Assembly: GCA_013214285.1 (NCBI GenBank)
Contig: JABSPW010000008.1
Location: 1 to 44,726, forward strand
Direction of reading: 5' to 3'
DNA length: 44,726 nt
Source: Halioglobus sp.
GTDB taxonomy: Bacteria > Pseudomonadota > Gammaproteobacteria > Pseudomonadales > Halieaceae
Shown: positions 32,292 to 40,168 of the stretch, piece after piece
Position numbering within the stretch: the stretch's first letter is position 1
Layout: each line of letters starts with the position of its first letter
The notes under the pieces: generated by a model
Seen by the model: the letters and a program-made list of their open reading frames with translations, nothing else
Database searches by the model: none
What the model was told of the DNA's origin: nothing
Program-made: the position numbers and the translations under genes

Positions 32292-33674
32292 ATGAACGAG
32301 AAAGTGAAGCTTACGCCGGAACAGATCGCTGCCCGTGATCCCTCAGAGTCTTTTCAGGATTTGCTAGATCTGGAAACGGTGCAAGTCCCCGCCGCGCTGC
32401 GGGACAGTACAGACACTTATCTCGGCTCTGATGACCTGTCTGTTGATCGCTATATTTGTCGGGACTTTTTCGACTTGGAGGTAGAGAGGGTCTGGCGAAA
32501 GACCTGGCAGATGGCCTGTCGAGAGAGCAGGCTAGGTAAACCGGGCGACTATGTTGTTTACGATATTGTCAATGACTCTATCTTGTTAACTCGTACTGAT
32601 TCAGGTGAGTTGAAAGGGTATTATAATTCCTGCCTGCATCGTGGCAGAGCGCTGAAACGAGGGGCCGGGCATAGCGATAATATACGTTGTCCTTACCATG
32701 GTTGGACCTGGCGACTCGATGGGCGATTTGATAGCGCACCTTGCCAATGGGACTTCCCCCATGTCGACCCTGAACAGAACACACTGCCTGAAGTGCGAGT
32801 CGACACCTGGGGTGGCTGGGTGTTCATTAACATGGATGAGCATGCGCCTACACTGGTGTCATATATGGAAGTGTTGCCGCAGCACATGAACCAGTGGAAG
32901 CATGAGAGCCGTTATGTTGCCTTGCATGTAGAGAAGGTGATCGCATGCAACTGGAAGGTTGCACTGGAAGCTTTCATCGAATCCTATCATGCGATAGCTA
33001 CTCATCCACAGCTGATGTCATTCCAGGCCATAGACAATTCTCAATACGATATTTGGGGCGATAATGTTAGCCGCACCATCACTGCGTATGGTGTGCCCAA
33101 CCCCTCACATGCGAAACAATTTTCAGAACAAGACACCATGGATGCGATGATGAAACTTGCCGGTAGTGAGGATCGGCCTGAAGTGCTGCCCAGTCAGACG
33201 GCGCGGGAAACACTCGCAAAGTTGACACTCCCAAGTGTGAACGAGGCGTCTGGAGAGGACTTCAGCGATCGGGCTACCATGTCGGAATTGATGGATTCGA
33301 CCTTGTATCTGTTGTTCCCCAATTTTGCGCCCTGGGCCGGACATGGCAACGTGATCAGTTATCGTCACCGGCCGAACGGAGACGATGTCGATAGCGCTAT
33401 TATGGATATTTATATCCTGGCGCGTTACCCAGAGGGCACTGAGCCTCCGGAAGATGCAAATACTTTCCGGCTTGGAGTTGATGAGCCCTTCAGTGATGCC
33501 GCAGACGTCATGGGGGCGGGCTTGGCGAACGTGTTTAATCAGGACGGCGCTAACCTGCCGCAGGTGCAAAAAGGGTTAAAGGCGTCAAAAAAGGGTGCTG
33601 TCACACTGGCTAATTACCAGGAAGTGCGTATCCGCCATTTTAATCAGACCTTAGACAAATACCTGAACACCTGA
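32292..33674 (+). CDS. Rieske non-heme iron oxygenase, large subunit (paralogue 2)
   Basis: A 460-residue oxygenase paralogous to that at 3345. Rieske ligands are C114-x-H116 (CLHRG) and C133-x2-H136 (CPYHG). Mononuclear iron histidines are H233 and H238 in EAFIESYHAIATHPQL. The shared N-terminal motif ESFQDLLDLET, the DTWGGWVF block and the C-terminal NYQEVRIRHFNQTLDKY align well with the first copy; I judge them roughly half identical by eye. The ATG follows GAGG (32281-32284). It lacks a beta subunit or reductase gene, as do the others. It sits centrally in the plus-strand catabolic operon between the thiolase-like gene and an SDR (10-base gap), so it probably hydroxylates an intermediate of the same pathway. 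Confidence 0.94.
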   Translation: MNEKVKLTPEQIAARDPSESFQDLLDLETVQVPAALRDSTDTYLGSDDLSVDRYICRDFFDLEVERVWRKTWQMACRESRLGKPGDYVVYDIVNDSILLTRTDSGELKGYYNSCLHRGRALKRGAGHSDNIRCPYHGWTWRLDGRFDSAPCQWDFPHVDPEQNTLPEVRVDTWGGWVFINMDEHAPTLVSYMEVLPQHMNQWKHESRYVALHVEKVIACNWKVALEAFIESYHAIATHPQLMSFQAIDNSQYDIWGDNVSRTITAYGVPNPSHAKQFSEQDTMDAMMKLAGSEDRPEVLPSQTARETLAKLTLPSVNEASGEDFSDRATMSELMDSTLYLLFPNFAPWAGHGNVISYRHRPNGDDVDSAIMDIYILARYPEGTEPPEDANTFRLGVDEPFSDAADVMGAGLANVFNQDGANLPQVQKGLKASKKGAVTLANYQEVRIRHFNQTLDKYLNT

Positions 33675-33684
33675 CCGAATAGCG

Positions 33685-34470
33685 ATGGGTTCACTCGAGC
33701 ATCTACTCCAGACATTTTCCCTACAGGGACAGGTCGCTCTGGTCACCGGGGCGTCCAGTGGTTTCGGTCTCCATTTTGCGCCTGTTCTAGCGCAAGCGGG
33801 AGCCAGGGTCGTTTTGGCAGCGCGGCGTGCGGACATAATCAAGGCAGAGGCGCACAAGATCGTTGCTAGTGGGGGTGAGGCGATGGCGGTGACGATGGAT
33901 GTTGGCGACAGTGGCAGCATCGCGTTGGCTTTTGAAGAGGCGGAACGTGTGTTCGGTGTGGTTACGGTGCTGATTAATAACGCCGGCATTACAATACCCA
34001 AGCTCTTATTAGACCAGACTGATGAAGACTGGAACCGAGTTATTCAGACGAACCTGACCGGTGTCGCGTACTGCACACGGGAGGCGGCAAAACGCATGAT
34101 AACGACAGGAGTGGGAGGAAGCGTTGTCAACATCGCCTCCATTACGGCGGAGCGTGTGCAAAAGGCGCTGACTAACTATGCTGCGTCCAAGGCAGGTGTT
34201 GTGCAGTTTACCAAGGCGGCTGCCTTGGAGTTCGCCCAGCACAAGATCCGTGTCAACGCCCTGTGCCCGGGTTACTTTCAGACGCCCCTGAATCAGGATT
34301 GGTTCAAGACTGACGAGGGGCAAGCATTGATTCGCCGTATACCCCAACGTCGCACCGGGGAACTGGAAGAATTAAACGGTCCGCTGCTGCTATTGGCTTC
34401 AGATGCGGGGTCATTAATGACCGGTTCTGCGTTGACTGTAGACGGCGGTCACGTATTGTCGGAGCTGTAG
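33685..34470 (+). CDS. classical SDR-family oxidoreductase
   Basis: A 261-residue SDR with TGASSGFG (21-28), AARR after beta-2 (favouring NADPH), NNAG (98-101), Ser152 and Y165-x3-K169 (YAASK), then CPGYFQTPLN and a C-terminal TGSALTVDGG. It reads as an intact FabG-like or hydroxysteroid-type dehydrogenase. It begins 10 bases after the Rieske stop and precedes the acyl-CoA ligase by 36 bases, so it is within the operon. Oxidation of a Rieske-derived alcohol or a beta-hydroxyacyl-CoA is plausible; no substrate is indicated. Confidence 0.93.
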   Translation: MGSLEHLLQTFSLQGQVALVTGASSGFGLHFAPVLAQAGARVVLAARRADIIKAEAHKIVASGGEAMAVTMDVGDSGSIALAFEEAERVFGVVTVLINNAGITIPKLLLDQTDEDWNRVIQTNLTGVAYCTREAAKRMITTGVGGSVVNIASITAERVQKALTNYAASKAGVVQFTKAAALEFAQHKIRVNALCPGYFQTPLNQDWFKTDEGQALIRRIPQRRTGELEELNGPLLLLASDAGSLMTGSALTVDGGHVLSEL

Positions 34471-34506
34471 TGCGCACTAACGACTGGAAAAAAAGGTTGC
34501 CTGCCA

Positions 34507-36138
34507 TTGATCATTAATCCCCTTAACGCTGCGCGTCTCGCGCGTGATGGTCAACTCTGGTCTGATAGTACCATTGCCGATGGTGCCTGGCAGAAAGCTA
34601 CGGATCAACCGGATGAGGTAGCCATCTACTTTGAGGAGGAGCCTGCCATTACCTATGCGGTAATCGCGGAAGAGGCACGTCGATTGGCGAATGGTTTGCA
34701 GCAATTGGGACTCGTCAGTGGTGATGTAATAAGCTTCCAACTACCTAGTTGGCGTGAGTCCGTGGTTCTGGATATTGCTGCTTGTGCGCTTGGTTTAATC
34801 GTCAACCCGATCATTCCCATCTACCGTGACCGAGAGTTGCAGTTTATCTTGGGTGATTGTAAATCGCGCCTCATCTTTATTCCAGAGCGTTTTCGTAGTG
34901 CAGAGTTTCCATCGATGATCGATGCTTTGCGAACCAAATTGCCTGACCTGGAGTTTGTCGTCGTGGTGCGAGCAGAAAAAAGCCATGATGGCATGTTGCG
35001 CTATGAAGACTTTATGGGCACCGCTCCTGTTGAGCTGACAGCACTTCCCAAGGTTGATCCCAATGGCGTCAAATGTATTCTTTATACCTCAGGGACCACA
35101 GGGACGCCCAAGGGGGTGCTGCACAGTCACAACACATTGGGCCGGGTCATCCAAAACTCCTTGGATTATTGGCAGATGGATGGCGATGACATTATGTTGA
35201 TGCCATCTCCAGTCACTCACATTACCGGGTATGGCTCCGGCATGGTATTGCCGTTTATCTCGCCAGTGAAATCTGCTTTGATGTCGCGTTGGGACGCCGA
35301 CGCAGCAGTGGCGTTTATTGAACGGATTGGTGCGACTGCGAGTGTTGGTGCGACGCCTTTCCTGGTCGAGCTGGTAGCGGCAGCCAAGCGCAAACACACG
35401 CGCTTGCCTAGTATGCGCCTGTTTGCCTGTGGCGGTGCTGCAGTACCCCAACAAGTTATCAATAACGCCTGGGAGAGTCTCGAAAACTGCCGTGCTTTCA
35501 GGGTCTATGGTAGTACCGAAACACCGGTAATTACGCAGGGCTTTATTAAAGCTGGAGAGCAGCATCTGGCGGCGACCACAGACGGTGGTATATACGGATA
35601 TGAAGTGAAAGTTGTCGACGCGGAGGGGAGGGAAGTCGGGCTTGGTGTTGACGGAGAAATCGCTGCTCGCGGTGCAGGAATGATGCTGGGGTATAAAAAC
35701 CCGCAGCAGAACGCTGAATCTCATGATGAAGAGGGCTATTTCCTTACCGGCGATATCGGCCACCGCACTCGGGAGGGTGCTATTCTTATCACTGATAGAA
35801 AGAAAGATATCATTATACGTGGTGGTGAGAATATCAGTGCTAGGGAGGTAGAAGATGTGTTGCATGATCATCCGGATATACGTGAGGCCGCGGTAGTCGC
35901 CATGCCTCATGAACGGTTGGGCGAGGGCGTGTGTGCATATATTGTTCTAGCACGTCAGAGTAGTGAACTGCGAGTCGAAGCGGTAGCGCGATTTGCAGAA
36001 AGCGCGCAATTAGCGAAGCAAAAAATTCCACAGCATATTGAGATCTTGCCCGAACTGCCTCGCACGGCAAGCGGCAAAGTGCGTAAGGATGTATTGCGCT
36101 TGGATATCATTGACAGAGTGGCGAGCACTGACTCATGA
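34507..36138 (+). CDS. acyl-CoA synthetase / AMP-dependent ligase
   Basis: A 543-residue ANL-superfamily ligase that would adenylate a carboxylic acid and transfer it to CoA. The phosphate loop YTSGTTGTPKG is at 193-203. YGSTETP, the adenylate-binding TGDIG...ILITDRKKDIIIRGGENIS hinge region, and the final PRTASGKVRKDVL with its catalytic lysine are all present. The start is read as TTG 34507, with AAGG about 10 bases upstream; no ATG lies near the conserved N-terminus. It overlaps the next SDR gene (ATGA). This is the only CoA ligase in the window, so it is the probable entry point to the beta-oxidation-like steps for the acid produced by oxidative cleavage and aldehyde oxidation. Confidence 0.92.
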   Translation: MIINPLNAARLARDGQLWSDSTIADGAWQKATDQPDEVAIYFEEEPAITYAVIAEEARRLANGLQQLGLVSGDVISFQLPSWRESVVLDIAACALGLIVNPIIPIYRDRELQFILGDCKSRLIFIPERFRSAEFPSMIDALRTKLPDLEFVVVVRAEKSHDGMLRYEDFMGTAPVELTALPKVDPNGVKCILYTSGTTGTPKGVLHSHNTLGRVIQNSLDYWQMDGDDIMLMPSPVTHITGYGSGMVLPFISPVKSALMSRWDADAAVAFIERIGATASVGATPFLVELVAAAKRKHTRLPSMRLFACGGAAVPQQVINNAWESLENCRAFRVYGSTETPVITQGFIKAGEQHLAATTDGGIYGYEVKVVDAEGREVGLGVDGEIAARGAGMMLGYKNPQQNAESHDEEGYFLTGDIGHRTREGAILITDRKKDIIIRGGENISAREVEDVLHDHPDIREAAVVAMPHERLGEGVCAYIVLARQSSELRVEAVARFAESAQLAKQKIPQHIEILPELPRTASGKVRKDVLRLDIIDRVASTDS

Positions 36139-37067
36139 AGCGTTTCGGTAAGAATACAACCGCAGAGCAAGTGAGCCAGGGAATTGATCTCGCTGGTAAG
36201 CACGCTTTGGTCACCGGCGGCAATACAGGCCTGGGGAAGGAAACCGTCAGGGTGTTAGCCCTTAGAGGTGCGCAGGTGACCATGGCCTGCCGTGATCAGC
36301 AGAAAGCCGAGCATGCACGACAGGATATTCTTCGCTCTCTGGATGGTCGGGTTGAGGATAAACAGCTTACACACCTAGAGCTTGATTTAAATTCATTGGC
36401 TGCCGTTCGCGAGTCCGCGGATGTATTTAACAGCCGCCAGCAGCCGCTACACCTGCTGATTAATAATGCAGGCATCATGATTCCTATGGAGCGTCGTACG
36501 GAAGACGGATTCGAGGCGCATTTCGGCATTAATCACCTGGCACATTTTCTTTTTACCAATCTGATTATTGATTCCCTTATTACAGCGCGAGAAGCTCGTG
36601 TCGTGATGGTGTCTTCCTCTGCTATGGGTATGGCGACGCTGACGTCAGAACTGGAAGATCTCAACTGGGAAGGACGTCGTTTCAGTGGATTTCGCTCATA
36701 TGGTGATTCCAAACTGATGAACCTGATGTTTGCGCGTGAATTGAACCGTCGATTCAAAGGTAGTGGGGTGGTCTCAAGTGCCTTGCACCCCGGTGTCATT
36801 GCAACGGAGCTCGCGCGTGATCAGTCTCTCCCTTTCATGCTACTGGGTGTTTTTATGATGCCATTTATGAAGACGGTGGATCAGGGCGCTGCGACGACGC
36901 TCTTTGTAGCGACCAGCCCGGATTACGCGAAACGGGGTGGCCTGTATTTTAGTCACTGTAAAGAGAAACGGCCAGATCATAAGCTGGCTCTCGATGATGT
37001 GGCGTGTCACGCATTGTGGCAGCGCAGCTGCAAGCTAACTGGTCTTGAGGTGAATTCGAACCATTGA
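36135..37067 (+). CDS. retinol dehydrogenase-like SDR
   Basis: A 310-residue SDR of the retinol dehydrogenase/WW-domain-oxidoreductase-like group: TGGNTGLG (27-34), ACRD after beta-2, NNAG (110-113), the diagnostic FGINHLAHFLFTNLI, MVSSSA with the catalytic Ser near 151, Y189-x3-K193 (YGDSK) and LHPGVIATEL. This subgroup is longer than classical SDRs and often acts on isoprenoid or retinoid alcohols and aldehydes, which fits two RPE65-type oxygenases in the same window. The subgroup's name does not prove the substrate. ATG 36135 overlaps the ligase stop (ATGA), indicating translational coupling. Confidence 0.9.
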   Translation: MKRFGKNTTAEQVSQGIDLAGKHALVTGGNTGLGKETVRVLALRGAQVTMACRDQQKAEHARQDILRSLDGRVEDKQLTHLELDLNSLAAVRESADVFNSRQQPLHLLINNAGIMIPMERRTEDGFEAHFGINHLAHFLFTNLIIDSLITAREARVVMVSSSAMGMATLTSELEDLNWEGRRFSGFRSYGDSKLMNLMFARELNRRFKGSGVVSSALHPGVIATELARDQSLPFMLLGVFMMPFMKTVDQGAATTLFVATSPDYAKRGGLYFSHCKEKRPDHKLALDDVACHALWQRSCKLTGLEVNSNH

Positions 37068-37142
37068 ATAGTGGCAGCAATGCAGGAATCGTCACGCGGG
37101 CTGAGGCTCGGCCTTTAAATTTATCACAACTGGGAATATGGC

Positions 37143-37901
37143 ATGATGAAAACCCTGGAGGGGAAGACGGCGGTAGTTCTAGGTGCCTCTGGCAACAGTA
37201 ACTTCGGTTCTGTTATTGCTCGACGGTTTGCAGAAGAGGGGGCCAATGTGTTGGTGGCGGCCCGACGGGAAGAGCCTTTGAAGGCGTTGGCTGCAGAGAT
37301 TGGCGGCACGGCAGTGTCCTGCGATGTTGCCAGTGAAGACGACATTGAATTGCTATTCACTACTGCTTCAGATCTTTATGGCGCCGTCGATATCGCCGTA
37401 TTTTCTGCGGGTATCTATGCGCCGATGGCGATAGCAGAGTTGAACGCGGATGATATATTGCCGAGTCTGGAGATCAGCTTCGTAGGCGCCCTGTTGTTTT
37501 TCAAACATGCGGCAGCGGCGATGGTTAATGGAGGCTCGGTCATCACGGTTTCATCCCTTACTGCGCGTCTTCCTGGACCTGGCCTGGCGGTGTATTCGGG
37601 TGCTCGAGCGGGGGTTGATTATGCTATTAAGGTGGCGGCCCACGAATATGGTGAGCAGAAGGTGCGTTTCAATTCGATTGCGGCTGGTCTTATTCAGACG
37701 GATATGACGGACGCGCTATTCGACATGGACAATGTTCTCAATGCGCACCGCGAGGCGACGCCCAGTGGTCGTATGGGAACTGTGGAGGATATGGCAGAAG
37801 CAGCACTTTTTCTCGCAGATGAAAAACGAGCCGGCTTCATAAACGGACATATTCTTGATCTTGCAGGAGGCCAGCAGACAGGCAGTTTGCCTCGTTTCTA
37901 A
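37143..37901 (+). CDS. SDR-family protein with Tyr-x3-Arg active site
   Basis: A 252-residue SDR. The cofactor loop reads GASGNSNFGS (14-23), a longer variant of TGxxxGxG. The active site keeps Ser138 and Tyr151, but the lysine position is Arg155 (YSGAR). The NNAG motif is replaced by FSAG. The C-terminus GFINGHILDLAGGQQ is normal. With Arg instead of Lys, activity may be reduced or altered. Two ATG codons (37143, 37146) can start it. It follows the retinol-dehydrogenase-like gene by 75 bases and is the last gene of the plus-strand run. Confidence 0.87.
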   Translation: MMKTLEGKTAVVLGASGNSNFGSVIARRFAEEGANVLVAARREEPLKALAAEIGGTAVSCDVASEDDIELLFTTASDLYGAVDIAVFSAGIYAPMAIAELNADDILPSLEISFVGALLFFKHAAAAMVNGGSVITVSSLTARLPGPGLAVYSGARAGVDYAIKVAAHEYGEQKVRFNSIAAGLIQTDMTDALFDMDNVLNAHREATPSGRMGTVEDMAEAALFLADEKRAGFINGHILDLAGGQQTGSLPRF

Positions 37902-38255
37902 AATAAGCGATTCCTTCGCAGGTGGCTAAAACGTTCTTCGAGAGACGGTGGCGTTGCATGCGCGCTATTGCAGGAACTCAATCCTGCTGTCAATCGTGAT
38001 GCGCGGACTTTGCAGGAGCCAACACCGACGCTTAATGCCGGCAATTTGCGATGCGAATATAATCAATCAGGCGAGTGCATCTTTGTGGATCCTTATTTTG
38101 CAAGGGGGACAACCCTCAAGGGCGAGGACTGTCTGCACAGCCCCCAAAGCGCGTCTGGTCCTCACCGATTGTTGTGGATTTCATCGCGGTGCAGGGGGTC
38201 CAGGATAATGTTGCCTCAACAGGATTCGTCTTTTGTGCAATTTTTTTGCGCATAC
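37902..38255. other. gene-free stretch
   Basis: These 354 bases lie between convergent genes (SDR and methyltransferase). Short plus-strand frames near 37948-38344 have no ribosome site or familiar sequence. No clear terminator, repeat or RNA was seen. Confidence 0.6.
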
Positions 38256-39668
38256 TCATGTTGCTGTTGATGGCGCCGACCTCGCTTTCATCAGATAAAG
38301 AGTCCGCTCGCTGTCTGGCACAGGCGCAGACTGTTCGATGCTAAAGCGGCCCGAGAACGCGTGTTCGAAGCCTTCTTTTGTGTAACGCGTAAAGATATCG
38401 TCGCGGGTCGCCAGTAGCCGCTTTACCTGGGAGTCACTTTTTGGCACGAACTCAATGATGATCCAGTCCGTCATGCCTGCGAACAAAGTGGCAATATGTT
38501 GCAGTGGGACGTTGTTGCTGATGGCCAGGTGGTGAATCAGTGCCAGCACCAGCAGGGCGTCACAGCGGCTCCTTTCCAGGAACGATGCGCGCTCTGCGTT
38601 ACCCCACCCGATGCCGGGTGAGGGTGCGCTAAAATCCTGGATCAGCGGCAGGATATTGGTTGGACCGTCGGTGGAGTTTCTCCGGTAATTGAGTTCCACG
38701 GCCACCGGATCGATATCTTGTGATATCACGAGTGCACCGTGTTTTGCAGCGATGCAGCTAAATTCTCCCGTGTTGGCACCGAAGTCCTGGATGATCTCAA
38801 GGGTGTCGGGGATGCCTCTGAGAAAGTTGTCCACCAGCGCTCTTTTTTGCTCGCTGGCGAGGTCGGAATAATTCGTTTTCTCGTAGTAGTCGCCCCATTC
38901 CGTTCGTGGCATCTTCCAGGAAAGCCTCTGGACCGTTTTAGCGAGGCTTTCCAACAGGGCCTTCAGCCCCTGTTCTGATAAGCGGGTGTTCTTCGTCGTC
39001 GTTTTCTTGCTATCGCCAGCGTCATCGGCGTGCTGTTGTTGTATCTTTGAGTGGAGATGAATGTGGGACATGAGTGAGTAATTAAGCCGTGTTTTGACCG
39101 GCAGTAACTTGCTGGCGAGCGACAGTGGCACGCCATCGATATGGGTGATGAGCAACTTACTCAATGCCACATCTGTATAGGCCATGAGCGCCAGCGGCGC
39201 TAGGAAATGCTGGCAGAACTGTTTGTAGGCGACCCAGGGTTTGCCGGGCGTATATCGAGCAAAGGACAGGGTGTCGATAAATACCGGCTTTGAATTTAAA
39301 AACTGCACGTTGTAGGCAGAGGCGTCTTTTAGCACAAAGCCATATTTGAGCGCCTCGTATTGTATTTTGAGTGTCAGCATTGCAGCATCTTTCAGTTGGC
39401 TGAAGGACCACTCATAGGGGTACGAGATGAACGGTATCTGTAAGGGCTTAATAATCCGGTAGGCCTCCACGGTGCCCCGTGCACTGCCGTCTACTACTTC
39501 CTCATGGGAGATGAGCAGGCCACGGTCTACCAAGCGGTTGTATAGGCCTGAATGCATAAAGTTATCGTAGGTGGCGGAGAAGCTATTGTTGACCTGGCGA
39601 TAAATGCATCCCTGGTGGGAAAACATAAAACCACTGGGGTCCCTAAATGATGAAGAGAGGGGTTCCAT
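38256..39668 (-). CDS. class I SAM-dependent methyltransferase, NoeA-like
   Basis: A 470-residue protein. The C-terminal half is a class I methyltransferase: motif I IIQDFGANTGEFS, then acidic ISQDIDPVAVELN and LLVLALIHHLAIS. The N-terminal half contains LKDASAYNVQFLNSKPVFIDTLSF (about 112-136), which recalls the catalytic loop of kinase-like phosphotransferases (D..N...D), and a family-typical PFISYPYEWSFSQLKDAAMLTL. The overall plan matches the nodulation-protein NoeA-like methyltransferase family as I remember it; the substrate is probably an envelope or exopolysaccharide sugar. It follows the small membrane protein gene at 39728 by 59 bases on the same strand. It is unrelated to the catabolic genes and possibly linked functionally to the sulfatase-like protein at 25162. 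Confidence 0.85.
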   Translation of the reverse strand: MEPLSSSFRDPSGFMFSHQGCIYRQVNNSFSATYDNFMHSGLYNRLVDRGLLISHEEVVDGSARGTVEAYRIIKPLQIPFISYPYEWSFSQLKDAAMLTLKIQYEALKYGFVLKDASAYNVQFLNSKPVFIDTLSFARYTPGKPWVAYKQFCQHFLAPLALMAYTDVALSKLLITHIDGVPLSLASKLLPVKTRLNYSLMSHIHLHSKIQQQHADDAGDSKKTTTKNTRLSEQGLKALLESLAKTVQRLSWKMPRTEWGDYYEKTNYSDLASEQKRALVDNFLRGIPDTLEIIQDFGANTGEFSCIAAKHGALVISQDIDPVAVELNYRRNSTDGPTNILPLIQDFSAPSPGIGWGNAERASFLERSRCDALLVLALIHHLAISNNVPLQHIATLFAGMTDWIIIEFVPKSDSQVKRLLATRDDIFTRYTKEGFEHAFSGRFSIEQSAPVPDSERTLYLMKARSAPSTAT

Positions 39669-39727
39669 GGTGATTCCAGTGAGTGCTTAAAGGGCCTATC
39701 GCTACCCGGTTTGTTGCCCGGTTGCAA

Positions 39728-39958
39728 CTATTCTGTCCGTTGCGCGTCCTCGTCTTCTTCTTCCAGCAGGCTGGAGGAGCCGCCTTTGCCGAAAAAACCG
39801 CGAATCTTGTACCAATAGCTTTTGATTGTAAAACCGATAACGGCCAGTGCTGCAATAATCCCTTGTAGGACCATGCTGCCGGTGCCAGGATCAAGGTAAG
39901 CGGAGGCGTGCTGCGCGTAGGTGAACAGCAGCAGCAAAACAGACAACACTCTTATCAT
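39728..39958 (-). CDS. small membrane protein with YLDPGTGS motif
   Basis: A 76-residue protein: signal peptide-like start (IRVLSVLLLLFTYAQHASA), then the conserved YLDPGTGSMVLQ, one membrane helix (GIIAALAVIGFTIKSYW), a basic stretch (YKIRGFFGKGG) and an acidic tail. Small proteins with this motif are widespread beside NoeA-like methyltransferase and sulfatase-like genes; their function is not known to me. The ATG has GGGGAG seven bases upstream. It is the first gene of a two-gene minus-strand unit with the methyltransferase. Confidence 0.85.
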   Translation of the reverse strand: MIRVLSVLLLLFTYAQHASAYLDPGTGSMVLQGIIAALAVIGFTIKSYWYKIRGFFGKGGSSSLLEEEDEDAQRTE

Positions 39959-40168
39959 TGTGACACTCCCCTGCGCAATGTCGCGCTAGATTATCGAATT
40001 CCTGCCGGAAAGTACAATCTGCTCCCGACAGCAGGGAAATTACAATTACTGGTGCGGGCTTGTCTTCACTGCATCCATCCCACATCATGGTTCGCCCAGC
40101 CTTCGTAATGTCTACAGCGCAGTGTCAGGTGCGGCCTGGCCCGGCCAATCAATAAGTAAGGAGCATGT

